From assembly GCF_032062135.1 (NCBI RefSeq), contig NC_092861.1, positions 115,976,462 to 116,040,461 on the forward strand: DNA of 64,000 nt, read 5' to 3'. Below, in pieces: positions 36,184-48,835 of the stretch. Below the pieces are notes generated by a model, which saw only the letters and a list, made by a program, of their open reading frames with translations, searched no databases and was not told where the DNA came from. The translations under genes were made by a program, and so were the position numbers. Within the stretch, counting starts at the first letter, position 1. Every line of letters begins with the position of its first letter. The stretch comes from Pyxicephalus adspersus (lineage: Eukaryota > Chordata > Amphibia > Anura > Pyxicephalidae).

Positions 36184-38157
36184 AGTATGTACTCCAAAAT
36201 TCCTCAATTGGAGATGGGCAAAATTAATTAAATCAGAAGTTTTCTTATTAGAATAACTTCATTACAAATATGTACTACGTTTTCCTTTAATTTGTGAGAA
36301 ATAGAGCATTGGCACTTCAATAAAAAAAGTATTGATTAGACAACAAAAGAGAAAACAAGTAAGTATATGTATAAGTAAATATGACAAACATACAACACAA
36401 TACTACCACTTCCTCTACAACATAGACATTTAAACAATTTGAGTGATGAATACCAATTTTAGGTGATTCTTGCAAAGAAAGGAACCATTACCTTAGTTGA
36501 AAATATACTCAAGACACACTCCACAATAAAATGCAACCCTAATATTTTTTATTTTAAATGGGAAAGTTTTATATATACAAGTTTGTCTGCAATAATATAA
36601 ATCCAACATTTTGGGACCACTAGTGTTGTTTTGGTTTCATACATGACTGCCCTTACTAATAGACTTCTATCAGACCAAAATCTTTTACAGTGTTTGGGTG
36701 TACAAGAGCTGAAGTCCAACATTTTCAAGCACTGGAAATAGTGTTAGAGAATTATCTTTTGGTTGAATTGCTGCCTCTGTCTTTATTGTTGAGCCCCACT
36801 CTCCCCCCTTCATTTCTCACCCTGTGACATCAGGACAAAAAATAACAGACAGAAAGACAGAGACAAATATTTTTAACATCCTATTAGATTGATCTATCAC
36901 CTGTTCATTTGACTATATGCATTACACCTTTTAACCTCAACTTCAATAGCTGTTATAAATTCTGATCCAGCTCCACTGAGTCTGGCATTTCAGCTAAACT
37001 TAAACATCCTTTATTTTAATGAATTGACATTTATTACAAATAGGAATAAGTTTAAGATTTTCTTTCTTTATTTATATCACAGTAAAGTAATTTAAGCTTT
37101 GTCTTCAGTATACCATAAGCCAAAGATCTGTCTATAGACATTACTTATTTTGTTGTGTATTTCAACTATAAACAATCAATTTAAAACCAATTTAAATTTA
37201 AACCAAGGTACTTAATTTTACCTATGAATACAGCAACCTAGGGCACAAAATGTAGTTGTTAATGTTCAAAATTGTAATCAATAAAGGTGCCAATAAAATT
37301 TATTGTAAATAATTACAGTACATTTATAGTGTGTTATTTTTAAAACATGTATGTAAATTGGGAAAATAGATTACATTGGCTCAGTCTGTTTGTCTTTCTT
37401 CGCTTTTTACAGGTAAAATGTTTTGTACTTTTGAGTTGATTATGTTTTTACTTGTTATTTTGTGCATTATTGTTGGCCACCAGTAGATAGCACTGTGTGC
37501 TCATTTAGCATGTGTAACAAACTATTTTTATAGCTTGTATAGAGTTTGTTACACACTTTACATAAAGACACAGTCATCTACTGGTGTGACTCCAGTATAA
37601 ACAGATTATTTTTTTTTCTGAAGCCATTTAAAAAAAACAAAAAACATTACAGTTAATTTTTAAGTATTTATGGTACCCCTCTGTCCATTGGAGTTTGTCA
37701 TAATTGAAGATTTTTCAAAATCTCTAGTCTCCTTTCTTGGTTTCTGATTCCTGTATCACTGAGGATCTGCCTTATTTTGTTTAAGTCTGTTTTTCATACT
37801 AATGTTTGGCTTCTGTCTCGGCCTTGCTTACAATGTAGTTTTCTCCTCAACCTTGTTATCACTGATCTGCAATTACTCACTCTATTAGTGTTTCTATTGT
37901 TTTTCAGTATGTCCTTGCCTAATTTCACCTTGTATTATACTTTGTTCTTTGCTAGTCCCTTTGAAATTGTATTGGACAGGTGACCTTTATAAGTGCATAC
38001 AGAGATAATTGGGAGAACTTTCAAGTTACTTTCTGAAAATGAATTTACATCTAGAAAAATGTTTGTGCTTGGAAAATCTATATGTATACAAATAAATAGG
38101 AGAATGAAACTTATCAGACAGTCTTGCTTACTGTTGTTTGAGTGTTGTGGTTACAGG
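36184..38157. other. Intergenic, AT-rich
   Basis: No gene. It contains the foldback element at 37476-37588. Open frames such as 37777-37983 show no domain. Confidence 0.5.
37476..37588. mobile_element. Foldback MITE (CACCAGTAGAT ends)
   Basis: The left arm CCACCAGTAGATAGCACTGT ... TGTGTAACAAACTA pairs with the right arm TAGAGTTTGTTACACA ... GACACAGTCATCTACTGGTG across a small AT-rich loop. The arms are about 45 bp with a few mismatches. Confidence 0.8.
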
Positions 38158-38786
38158 TTAACCCCCCCTAGCGTTCTAATTCCGTCCAAATTTCCATGAA
38201 AAAAGCCTTGCATTTTTTTTGCATGGAAATTTATTTTACATTGTAGGCTATAATTCCTAGGCATAACTCGCCGAAATATGTCCAATACTTATTAAATGTA
38301 ATAAATTTAATAATAAATTTTAAATAAAAAAACACAAAAATCTGTTAAAAAATAAACAGTTAAACATAATAATAATAACTGTACATTATAAATAATATAA
38401 CTGTACATTATCATATATAATATATATTTAATATATTTAAATATATATAAAGGAAATGTTCATATAATATTGTATTGGACTTTATACAGCTATTTTGTAC
38501 TGAATCCAAAACAAAATTATTTGAATTTCCCGCCGATCCTTCTGCCCGCACCAACGCATGCACCGACTTAACCGGGAAACCACTGGAGATCGTCTCTGCA
38601 TTGCGCGGCTGAAGATCGAAGAAGATAGACGTGTCCCCCGGACCTGCAGGGACCAGCAGGACGACGGGGGACAACGACAGCACATAGTAAGTTTTTTTTT
38701 TTTTTTTTTTTAGGTTAACGCGATTTCGAGTGGGACGCGCCACTATTTGCAGGTAAAATCCACCCCTTTGGATTACCACTAGGTAA
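38158..38786. mobile_element. Non-autonomous piggyBac-like element (TTAA, CCCCCTAGCG end)
   Basis: TTAA at 38158-38161 is followed by CCCCCCCTAGCGTTCTAATT. The right end, reverse-complemented, reads CCTAGTGGTAATCC and is a degenerate match. The interior holds AT-rich sequence and a GC-rich block (about 38525-38690) followed by a poly-T run. The right target site has decayed (TAAA). Class assignment comes from the TTAA alone and is tentative. Confidence 0.55.
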
Positions 38787-39960
38787 AGGAGGAACTGAAC
38801 TTAAGGAAGAAAAAAATGTGAACAGGTGGATTAATTATTGCAGAAGAGCCAGGAGATGTCCCTTCTACAATAAAAGTACCTGACTGTATGCACATTTTCT
38901 ACAAAAAAACACTGAGCTGCCATGAACTCTGAATGAAGCCTGGCATACCCGTGGCTGTCAAGAATAAATTAACTCCTGTGCACATGTATTGGAGTTCATT
39001 GTAGCCTGGCCAAGGTATCTGAATATCTGTAATCCAAAAGAGGACCAGGTAAAGGAGGTGATGTCTGAGACAGAGCAAGGACAGATAAGTGTAATTAAAA
39101 TATTGCGTAGGCAGCTAAGTTTTTTTCATTGCAGAGGGGAGATTGCATGTCCTTTCCACAATAAACAACCTGCCTGCTCACAATTTAACAATTTAGCATG
39201 TTCGGATTGGTTTATGTATTGCAATATAAAATGATTAATAGTTCCATCATCTCCCATTTGAATTGTCACATGTATGGCCAGCTTTATTTAGCATTTGATG
39301 ATTCGAGTGGAAAATGTGTGGTGAGATTATAGGAACATACATTCCCAACAATGTCCTGTAGGCAGTAATATAGTGAATCTTTTTCTAAATAAACACTTGT
39401 GTATTTTTGCATATAATAGTCAAGGTTTCCTTTCTTATTCAAGCATATTTTCTCTGTAAAAAGCTTGGATTCCTAGAATAGCTAACAATTGAGGCTTCAT
39501 GATTTCATGATGAGATCAACACCAGTGTAATATGGGGGAAGAGTCAAGTGTAATGCTGTAGAGTTTCCTAAAATATGTCATAATGCACAAACTGACAGAG
39601 AACCACTTCCATGTTACATTTTTACCCATATTATTTTTTCATGTCTTTGATGTATCTTGGTGACAATTATTTTGTTTTTCAGGAAAGAATGTTTCAAAAA
39701 AAGCCTAGGCTAGTCTGCTGTTTATGTATTTTTTGGGAACAGGAGCTTCCTAAATTACTTTACTTTTTACATGTGTTTAATGGATCCAGTTTGCATGAAC
39801 TCTCTATCCTAGCATTGGGCAGTTTAAAACTTTTTGTAAGTTTCAGGTCACCATTTAGAAAATGTTACCAAAAAGACAAATGCATTATGGGAGAAGGCAA
39901 ACAGCTGATCATGTAGGCATTAGAGTAATGATAAGGTTATTCAGCACAAAAAAAAATGAC
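38787..39960. other. Intergenic, no gene recognised
   Basis: AT-rich. The 101-codon open frame at 39611-39916 has no domain and no supporting context. Confidence 0.5.
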
Positions 39961-39963
39961 TAA

Positions 39964-40389
39964 AGCTACGTACACACTTCCAATTATTATCGTTGGTAAA
40001 CGAACGACGAACGATCCTGCACGATATCTGCGAACGATCGTATAGCACCGATCCTGTACATACAGATAACGACACGATCGTTCGTAGATATTGTACACAC
40101 AATAGATGCGATCATTGGAACGATACAGGAAGTTACGTGCACCGCAGGAACGTTCGTTCATCACGCATGCTCAGACCATGGACGATCAATGAACGATCGT
40201 ACACACGAACGATGGTCAACGATCGTCGTCCAATCCGATCCGCCGGTCCGGTCGTTCATTTCCAATGACTTTCCTCGTTCGTCGGCGTCGTTGGTTACTT
40301 TTTTTACGAACGATTTTTGCCCAATCGATCGTTCGCCGTTCGTCCGTCGTTCATTTTGAACGATAAAAATTGGAAGTGTGTACGCAGCT
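39964..40389. mobile_element. 426-bp MITE, Harbinger-like, rich in ACGATCGT motifs
   Basis: The ends are AGCTACGTACACACTTCCAA and, reverse-complemented, AGCTGCGTACACACTTCCAA, with inverted repeats of about 30 bp. The flanks TAA (39961-39963) and TTA (40390-40392) fit a 3-bp TWA target duplication of PIF/Harbinger type. The interior is CpG-rich with many copies of CGAACGAT/ATCGTTCG. A second copy in the opposite orientation lies at 46608-47029. Short open frames on both strands reflect this base composition. Confidence 0.85.
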
Positions 40390-40673
40390 TTATAGTTGTT
40401 ATATTTTATTGTGCTGTAAAGATATTGTTTAAGGAAATCTACCATGAGATAAATATCTTCTATTGCTGATATGCTTCTGAAAAATCTAACTCCAAGTCTA
40501 ATCTAAATCCAAAAAAGCATATGTCATTCTTTGGTAAATGCTGGAGAAAAAAACAATGCAATTTCTTATATTTCTCAGGGACTGTAGCCATTGATCTCTG
40601 TACCCGAATACTTAGCTGTGCACACTTGACCAATGTAAGGGCCGTGTAGGATTACTTCCTTAGGGGGACTCAT

Positions 40674-40865
40674 TGAGCCTGATTTAATAAAGCTCTTCAA
40701 TGCTGGAGAGGATACACTTTCTTCAGTGAAGCTGAGTGATCAAGCAAACCTGGAATGAGTCTGGCTTAGGATTCAAAACATTTCTTAGTACATTTTTTTG
40801 AAGAAATCCATTCCAGTTTTGCTGGACCCAGTTTCACTGATGAAAGTGTAGGCCCATTGAATCCA
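40674..40865. mobile_element. MITE (AAGCTCTCCA family), longest copy here
   Basis: The left arm GCCTGATTTAATAAAGCTCT, GGAGAGGATACACTTTCTTC, GTGAAGCTGAGTGATCAAGC is mirrored on the right by CCATTCCAGTTTTGCTGGAC, CAGTTTCACTGATGAAAGTG and TAGGCCC. The outermost right part is shortened. Confidence 0.85.
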
Positions 40866-42639
40866 ATTAAGAAAGGGACATTGCATGATTCTAAAACATT
40901 GGTTATCTGAGATTAAGTATTCACAAAAGTGTTAAAACAGATTTTGGCAGTGACTTCTTATCTGAGGATCTGGAGCTTGGAGGGTACAGTCACTCCAAGG
41001 ATTCTACTGGTTGGATGGTCTAACACATCAAGGAATGTATAACAATTTTTGTAAATTAGCTGAAACAGGCAAGCCAATTGCATAGAATGCTGAAAGCAGA
41101 GAGAAGATCATTAATCATGAGGTTTTGTGCTTTTGTACCATACCTCCACCATGAAAAATACTTATTTTAAATGTTTTCTTAGCAAAGTTGAAGAAAAAAA
41201 GTAAGTAAGCACAGAGTTACAGCATCAAGAATGTCTGAAAAAATGACCAGAGCTTGTACATCACCAGGATGACTGAATGACTTACAACTCTGGAAAGTGC
41301 TGTACTCAAACTTCCAAGGATGTGTTATTTGGTAGGTTTGGCCTGAGTTATTTAACATAGTATGGTAATTCTAGAGTATATTATAGTAAAAGTCCTCAAT
41401 CTGCAGATGAAAAATGTTTCGCACATGAGAAATCTTTATGTAAAATTTCTGAAGATGAATGAAAGTTTAATGTCTTTAGAAGTCCTAGCTAGTCCTGAGT
41501 CTCAACCCCACTGCTCAGAATATGCACTTAGGACTTGACATGGTCCTCCACTGTCAGTGACCTCTTGCATAATGTTCAGAAATGGAAGAGGGTAGAAAAG
41601 GGTAAATAAAAGAATTGCACTTATCCCTTAACTATTTAGCCATTTATAACATTTGCCAAATTAATATATATTATGCTAACATCTGAATGGAAAAAAGAAC
41701 CCACTTTTTGCATTCTGCAGTGACTGATTCACATCTTTAGTAAATGGATATCATGGCAATTTACCTCTTAAGAGCAGAATAATGGGAGATTTAAAATAGC
41801 ATCAGTTTCCTGTACTCTCTGACTAATGCTTGAACTTTCCAGCTAACATAGTTTTCATCCCAGCACTACAGTTGGCTACATTATGTGGCTGTCATTGCAT
41901 AAACCATGAGAAATTATAGGAAACTGTAATGCTCACAAAACAGGAGATTCAGAGATTTTATTTTGTGCTCTCTACAGTAAGCTAAGAAAGAAACAAGCTA
42001 AAATTTGCTTGCAGCTGGCATGTGAAATTTGATGTCATTTACAAACACACCGTAGTAGGATTTTTCTAAATGAAGTTAAGCAATCATGCTGTTTCTCAGT
42101 TGTTTCCAAATTCTGTCTTGGAAAAATTCTGTCTGATGCATGGTTTACTTATTATATCAGCAGTACTTCAGCTAAACAAGATGTTGAAGTGATATTGCTG
42201 ACTTGCAATGAGAGGAGTGGAAGGGAGGGACACAACTGTGTACAATTCTGTTTCATAATCCTAGCAAACACAAGGGTTTGTTGCAACTGTGTCATACACT
42301 GACACCACAAATCAGCAAATGTAGGAGAGGGAAATTGAAAATAGATATTAGTTTATCTTTACCCCCTTTTTTCCCTTATGTTTTGGATGGAGTAGTAAAA
42401 GGTTAAAAGACGTGGGATTCTGATTGCTGCCCTTGTCCCTTTTGGGGAACCTTTTCAATTCACCCTTTCCAATTTCCGGGAAAAAAATGAAAGAACCTAA
42501 AGTAAAGCCAAATCCGATATTTTGAGTTGCCACCAAAACATTATTGGAAGAGATGGGTGGGTTCAGGAATTTGAGTGTTTCTTTTTTTGTGTGTGTGTGA
42601 CAACTATATAGGTAAAGATTACCCTATAACTTTGAAGAA
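40866..42639. other. Intergenic, no gene recognised
   Basis: Mixed-composition sequence without domains or clear repeats. The region around 41700-42100 is of moderate complexity and could be conserved non-coding DNA, but this is untested. Confidence 0.45.
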
Positions 42640-42806
42640 TTTTCATCCAGGACTGAAGGAATCCAGGAGCACACTAGGCTGCACTCTGAGTCCTGCCCTA
42701 ATGAATCCGCCCAAGCCGGCTGGATCGACCTGGGGGGGGCGTTAGGCCGGAACAAATTACCAGCTAGACGGTATCTGGCCTAAGGGCCAGGGTTTTCCGA
42801 CCCCTG
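42640..42806. mobile_element. hAT-type MITE remnant with one recognisable end
   Basis: The right end CCAGGGTTTTCCGACCCCTG, reverse-complemented, starts CAGGGGTCGGAAAACCCTGG, a typical hAT-type terminus. The body is GC-rich compared with the flanks. The left terminus is not clear and the start coordinate is approximate. Confidence 0.55.
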
Positions 42807-45211
42807 TCTTAAGAGATGAGCTGTTCTAAAAGTACTTGTAACTCTTTAGTGACCAAGACAAACTCTGCAGTTTTTTCTTTAGCATATCAAAGCCCGGCTT
42901 GCACCAGAGGTTAATGAAGGTCTAGGCTCCAAAAAGTTTTCTCTTTTTTTTTGTTTTGTTTGTGATCAATTCACAGTGAGGTTTTTATACAGAAACTGAC
43001 ACCATGTTGCCCAAAATTAAATTGAAACAAACATCTGTCCTAATTGCATTTATTAAAAAAATGTACATGTTCCGACCTACATACAATTTTAACTTAAGAA
43101 CAAACCTACAGTCTCTCTCGTATGTAACCCGATAACTACCTGTACATGGAATTCCCATAATTGTGGTGCCAAACAAGGTGTTCAGTTTGCCTTTGAAAAT
43201 TTTGGAGGAACTGTTGTTATAACCTTTTTTGTCTTCAGCCTATTACCCTAAGAAGAGTGTACCTACCAAATTTTAAAATCTTACGTTTGTTGCTTTTCTT
43301 CTTTTGTCTGGGGTAACAGCCTTAAGTCTGCTGTAAGTAAAATAATTGCCTTTTACTAACTCAGTTAGTTCAGCCACAGGACAATTTACTTTCTTCATGA
43401 ACTATGGATGTCAACTTTCCTTATTCATGATGTAGCCATCTTTTTTTCTGTACCTACAATAGAAGACATGGTTGCTTTCTTTGAAGCAGTTGTTTTTTTT
43501 TGCAAGGTAAAGCCACCTGCCATAAAACCACTTGGAATATAAAGGTTGTGAAACAGCCTGTTTCTTGATGGAAACCTAGTCTTAAGTTAATCATACCTTT
43601 ACCAGTATAGCAGAAAGTAACTCCGTTGTCTATAAACTGTCCTTTAAAACCAACCTGTTTTCTGTGTATTGTTTTTCAAACTTTCCAACTTTCCTTACTG
43701 GGATCCTTTGTCGGTTTTGGTCAATGGAGATGAAGATTTCAAAGCGGAAGATATTTTAGATTCAAGGAGAATTGATAGGGGTCATCTAATACCTAATCAA
43801 ATGGCACAGCTTTGGTTTTGAAGACAACTATGTCAGCCAGTATCCATTATACATAGTCCAAGTGTAATATGTGGGTTTCTCTGTACATTGGCAAGGGGAA
43901 CATTGTAAAGAAAGATTTACATGAAGATTTAAATGTATTGTATGATACTGGTAGGCAGGGTAGCAATATCAAATGTTTTATTGCACATTAGAATACAAAG
44001 ATTCATAGAACATATTTTATTAAAGAAACCATAATTTAACCCCCTATTTTACTACTTGGGCATAATTGTGTTCTTGTATATGTACCTAAATAGCAAACTG
44101 ACTTTGAAATGACAGGAAGACATTCCAAAACAGTGACATATCTTGTGGCCCTTTCCAGTTTAATTTTTAGTGTTTTCATGCATTACCTTAGTTTGAGGTA
44201 ATGCATGAAAACAAATATCAAATATCAAATTTAAATGGATAAAAGTATCTTTAGCATAATGCAATTGTCCTATAACTTGGGAGTTCTTGAAATATTGAAT
44301 TGGGGGTTCTTGAAATATTGAAGCTAGCTGTTTTTATCTTTGAACTTTAAAGGAATATACGTTTACTGCAACTCAACTGACGTTTACACACCAGGTCTCA
44401 AGGCTATCATTATAAAGTCAATAAAGTATATATATAGCCCCTGATCCTTAGGTCATTTTTATCACCTTAACTGCTGATTTCAAATGATTGTTTCTGGGAA
44501 TTGTTAGAGGCCTTTATCTAAGTACCTCTGTGACAATCCACCAATTCATTTGATTTTCTATTTTCTCACATTCATTTTTTATCTAATATCTATTTTACAT
44601 GACTTTCCTCCTTTGTAATCCTACAGACCTAGCAGCAAAAAATGCAGCTGTAATATGACGTAATGGGAGTCTCAACCCCAGCAGTGGGGTAAAATTGTTT
44701 ATAGTTTGCAGTGGTCAAGTACCACATGACATATAGGATGCAGGGGTCAGGACTATGTGAAGTACAACATAGCATAAACAGTGCAGCAGTTTGCTTTGTG
44801 TAAAGTGCAGCATAACATATAGAATTCAATGGTCCTGCAGGCTCAAGCCTTTAAAGTATAGCTGTCAAGAGGTATTTCCCAATCTGTGCCCATTATTACA
44901 TTGATGCTTCTTATTACACTGCGATGAGTTTCTTTCCCTAAACACATATTTTTATCCGCCTATAGCAAATAAATGTGATCTTTGCATAAATGTTATGTGC
45001 AAACTTATTGTGCTCTGTCTTTTTTTATCCTTGGATAGCAAGGATAAAATGGGATGTGTTTTTCTTCCATGTATGGTTAAATTGCTGCAATCCCTTTCTG
45101 AATATAGATCCATGGACACCAACTATTTCAAGAGTTATTTGCAGATCCCACCATAAATTATTATGTTGTTGCAGATTTTTAGCATCACATGGTCCGCTCT
45201 TGGGCTAAACT
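42807..45211. other. Intergenic, no gene recognised
   Basis: AT-rich. It contains a perfect hairpin (44172-44212) and a short repeat of GGGTTCTTGAAATATTGAA-type sequence near 44280-44320. Confidence 0.5.
44172..44212. repeat. Perfect 17-bp inverted repeat with 7-nt loop
   Basis: GTTTTCATGCATTACCT, loop TAGTTTG, and then the exact reverse complement. The arm contains ATGCAT, itself palindromic. Confidence 0.92.
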
Positions 45212-45951
45212 TGTTGGGCTGGCCAGTTTTAGACAAATTAGCATTCATTTTAAATATACTCCTCGTGTAAGGCCCTGGTCTAGCAACAGTACTTGCCAGG
45301 CACCAGTCCCCCAATCTAACGCCAATCTCTTCACCTATAGCAAGCCCCCCTCAGCACACGGTTGCCCCCAGTACCTAATGCGCAAGGGATGGTCCCTGGG
45401 AAAGAGCTGACAGAGGACCAGGAGCCCACAGATAAACTAGTACCAAGATTCCAACGGAGTCTAGTCCAGAATACAGAGCAGAGATAGAGGTCTTACACAG
45501 GTAATCTATCCACCAGACAAGGTACACAAGGGCAAGACACAAGCAGAGTCGGGGGTCACAGGCAAAACGTTGGTCAAGGCAGCACAAATTCAGAGGATCA
45601 GAAACCAGCAAGGTCTGCAACAGTTAATCAGCCTAATACACACCAGAAGCAAGTCAGCCTAGCTAAAAACTACAACAGGCACTGGGGAATGGAAGACAAT
45701 GGCAGCGAAGGATTGAGCTAGGGACTAATATGCTCCTAAATTCACCTTCAGCTGTTCACTGCCTCAGATTGTGCAGGGGAAGCCAAGATAGTATATCTCA
45801 GTCTGCATGGCTAAGGGGATGCAGGAGATGCTTCTATTTCTTTTTTCTCCTTGCCAACTGCAAAGGACATCGCTGAACAAAATAGGCAGGGTGTGGGATA
45901 CTGCAGTTCCGCACAGCATGGAATCGCTGGCATGATAAGCATTTCCTAACA
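45212..45951. mobile_element. Probable solo LTR (TGTTGGG...TAACA)
   Basis: About 740 bp of GC-richer sequence begins TGTTGGGCTGG and ends CCTAACA, inverted as in LTRs. It holds purine-rich repeats (AAGGTACACAAGGGCAAGAC, CAGAGTCGGGGGTCACAGGC) of the kind seen in the gypsy LTRs at 54649 and 60262. The flanks share AACT in a shifted register, so a clean target duplication is not proven. The style suggests a minus-strand gypsy LTR. Confidence 0.55.
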
Positions 45952-46321
45952 ACTTGTAGATGATTTTCTGTACAGCTAAAAGGTATTAATTTATTTGATT
46001 ATTTGCATTTGTTAACGTTCCCAATGGGTGCCCATTTTATCATGCCTAAAAATACATATTCCTTCGAAAAAGCTTGTGTGCACTAACAAGTCATCCTCTA
46101 TTATCAAAGCTCAAGTTTGTCTCAAAGTGGCCAACAATTTTCTTAAGGTAGTTATGTAACACACATACAAGGGTGAAGATACCTTCACAAAATAGACACA
46201 TCTCACCAGGCTGCTACATTTGACATTTTTTGCAGTCGTGGAGGTACAGAAATGTATTTTGTTGGGTGGTGTTTTTGCCTACCTTTTCTGTTTATGTTGT
46301 GGGTGATGAAATTGAAGTGTA

Positions 46322-47201
46322 CAAGGGTGTGCTGAGAAGTTCCTGGCTTTGCCCCTTTCAGGTGAAATAGAAAATTGAGTGTGGGGGCATATGACGGCCT
46401 AATATCTTAGTATGTACCTGTGTAAATATCAGGTCTTTGCGATTCTTAAAACTGTTTTTTCTTATAGTGGTCTAGAGTTACGGGCCGTGAAGTTTTTGTT
46501 TCTCCAGGGAAAGGAAGGACAATTCTCCCTAAGTGTTGTGACATCATAGTGTGAATGTCCTTTGGTGACTTTCCCTGGAGCAACAAAAACCTAATGATGG
46601 CCCGTAAAGGTGCGTACACACTTCCAATTTTTATCGTTCCAATCGAACGACGAACGATCGATTGGGCAAAAAATCGTTGGTAAAAAAGTAACCAACGACG
46701 CCGACGAACGAGGAAAATTGTTGGAAACGAACGACCGGACCGGCGGATCGGATTGGGCGACGATCGTTGAACATCGTTCGTGTGTACGGTCGTACACACG
46801 AACGATGTTCAGAGCATGCGTGATGAACGAACGCTCGTTCACTTTCCTGTCGTGCACATAGTTCCTCTATCGCTTAAACAATCGTATCTATTGTGTGTAC
46901 AATATCTACGAACGATCGTGTCGTTACCTCTATGTGCAGGATCGGTGCTATACGATCGTTCATATATATCGTGCAGGAACGTTCGTCGTTCGTTTTCCGA
47001 CGATAATAATTGGAAGTGTGTACGTAGCTTAACTGTCATCACATCTTCTCACTAAAAGAAAAAACAGTTTTAAGAATCGCAAAGACCTGAAAATTGCACA
47101 GTTACATACTAAGATATTAGGCTGTCATATGCCCCCAAACCAATTTTTCTATTTTATCTGAAAGGAGGCAAAGCCAGGAACTTCTCCACACACCCCTCTT
47201 G
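46322..47201. mobile_element. Palindromic mariner derivative (two 5' ends head to head) with nested MITE
   Basis: Both arms match the 5' end of the mariner at 18580: terminal CAAGGGTGTGCTGAGAAG, GGCATATGACGGCCTAATAT, CTTAAAACTGTTTTTTCTTA, then a start-proximal coding segment GTTTTTGTTTCTCCAGGGAA. The right arm is the reverse complement and extends a little further into the coding region. The left flank is TA; the right flank is CA, probably a mutated TA. The right arm is split by the Harbinger-like MITE at 46608-47029. There is no transposase. Confidence 0.85.
46608..47029. mobile_element. 422-bp Harbinger-like MITE, nested
   Basis: Ends AGGTGCGTACACACTTCCAA and, reverse-complemented, AGCTACGTACACACTTCCAA. 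The flanks TAA (46605-46607) and TAA (47030-47032) form an exact 3-bp target duplication inside the mariner derivative. It is the reverse orientation of the copy at 39964-40389 and shares its CGATCGTT-rich interior. Confidence 0.9.
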
Positions 47202-48687
47202 CATTGCCCTGGATCTACTTGGACAGCCTTATGCATTCTGAATATTTTTTTCTAACACTGCCATGCTATCCTTGCACAATAGTAAGGTAATACCCAACAG
47301 AACATGAGCCATAACCAAGCAATATTTCTTTAGGGTGAGTTCAGCCTTCTTTCCCCTAGCACAATGAGAAATACCATGCATTCCATTTGCTCTGCTTTCT
47401 GTCCTACCTGCCATGACCTCAGTACTGCAGCAGTCATAAAGGTTTTGTCTACATAGTGCAGCACATAAAATCCACATGGAAGGTATTTTGCCATGGTGTA
47501 TGTGTGGTTCACATCCATATGTATGCTGTAACACCCATTTAAACACAAATTGTCACACAGATTGTTGTGCAATCCTAAGGTATTGTATTCAAAAATTTAC
47601 AACATTATAATCAAATACTATTAAGACAACATGCACTTAAGTATCCTAAACCAAATGCTAGCTTGGCAATTCAAAGGTATTCACTGAGATGTGCTAAAAT
47701 TAGGGTTAGTAAAATTCACAAAGATAAAAAAAAAAACATGAGTTAATAGGAAACATGAGGTGGTAAAACACGGAATATGTGCTAGCAAATGCAAGGAGTC
47801 TTCCTAACAAAATTTAAAACAAAAATATATCTCGGCTGACACAAATTAGGATATAGTACTTAATAAAGAAACTTGGTTTGATTTAAACTATTACTGTATA
47901 ATGAATTTGAGGGATTATAGTGTGTTTTAAAAAGGACATAAAAGAAGAAAAGGGGAAGGGATTTGTTTGTAAAATCTGGTTAAACACTAAGCCTTAATAA
48001 AGATTTTAGTAAATAATGTGACAGTCTAAACTATGAATTAGTGAATATAAATGGTGAAGTTAATAATTGCAATGGGTACAGGGATTTTTATCTTCCACCT
48101 TACAAATGACTGCACTGAAGTTTAAATGCTACTTACATTTAAAGGGCAGCAAACAGAAAAGAGATTCATATCAAGGGTGATTTCAGCTACCGTGATATCA
48201 AATAAACAACAAAGAAAGTGCTTCTAGTAAGGTGTTTTTGTCTTGTATTGCTGATGATCATCAATAACCTAGCTAACTAAAAAATTTGTTGTATGTAATT
48301 TTGCACATAACTATCATTTTATACGGGGCAAATAATGTGTGTTTCCATACAAAACAAAAAAGCATTACAATTTTATTGTATAATGGCACTTTCAAAAAAA
48401 TAAAATGTGTTTTATTATAAAGATTCCCTGCATTAAAAGAAAAACACAGCAGATAAAGAAATTAACACAGACAAAAAATAAAAATTAGTGAAATGATATG
48501 CAAACATGAGGGGCTCTGATTGCTGGGAACTAGGATAATCAAAATGATTGGAAACAACAGCATAAAGATGTAGCATGGAAAGTAAGGAGTGAGACTGATA
48601 ACAGCAAACTAGACTAGACAACAGCTATAAACACAGACATAATAAATGCAGCAAGGGCAGGCTAGACAAGGAAAAAAATCACATGGG
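47202..48687. other. Intergenic, AT-rich
   Basis: No gene or repeat is recognised. Short open frames at 47229-47572 lack domains. Confidence 0.5.
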
Positions 48688-48835
48688 GGTCTTTTTATAA
48701 AGCAGTGAATCTGACATTCACTGAAACATTCCCTGGTGGAGAATCTTCAAGGTCCACATGTTGCAATGACAGAAATTGATTCTCCAACAAGTAATGTTTC
48801 AGTGAATGTTAGATTCACTACTTTATATATAGACC
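48688..48835. mobile_element. 148-bp foldback MITE
   Basis: The left arm GGTCTTTTTATAAAGCAGTG, AATCTGACATTCACTGAAAC, ATTCCCTGGTGGAGAATC is mirrored by the right arm GATTCTCCAACAAGTAATGT, TTCAGTGAATGTTAGATTCA and CTACTTTATATATAGACC. The arms are about 60 bp with few mismatches around a roughly 30-bp loop. Confidence 0.9.

Noticed and set aside
39937..40445. Arg/Asp-rich open frames on both strands
   Set aside because: They arise from the CGATCGTT-rich body of the Harbinger-like MITE; the same occurs at 46446-47055.
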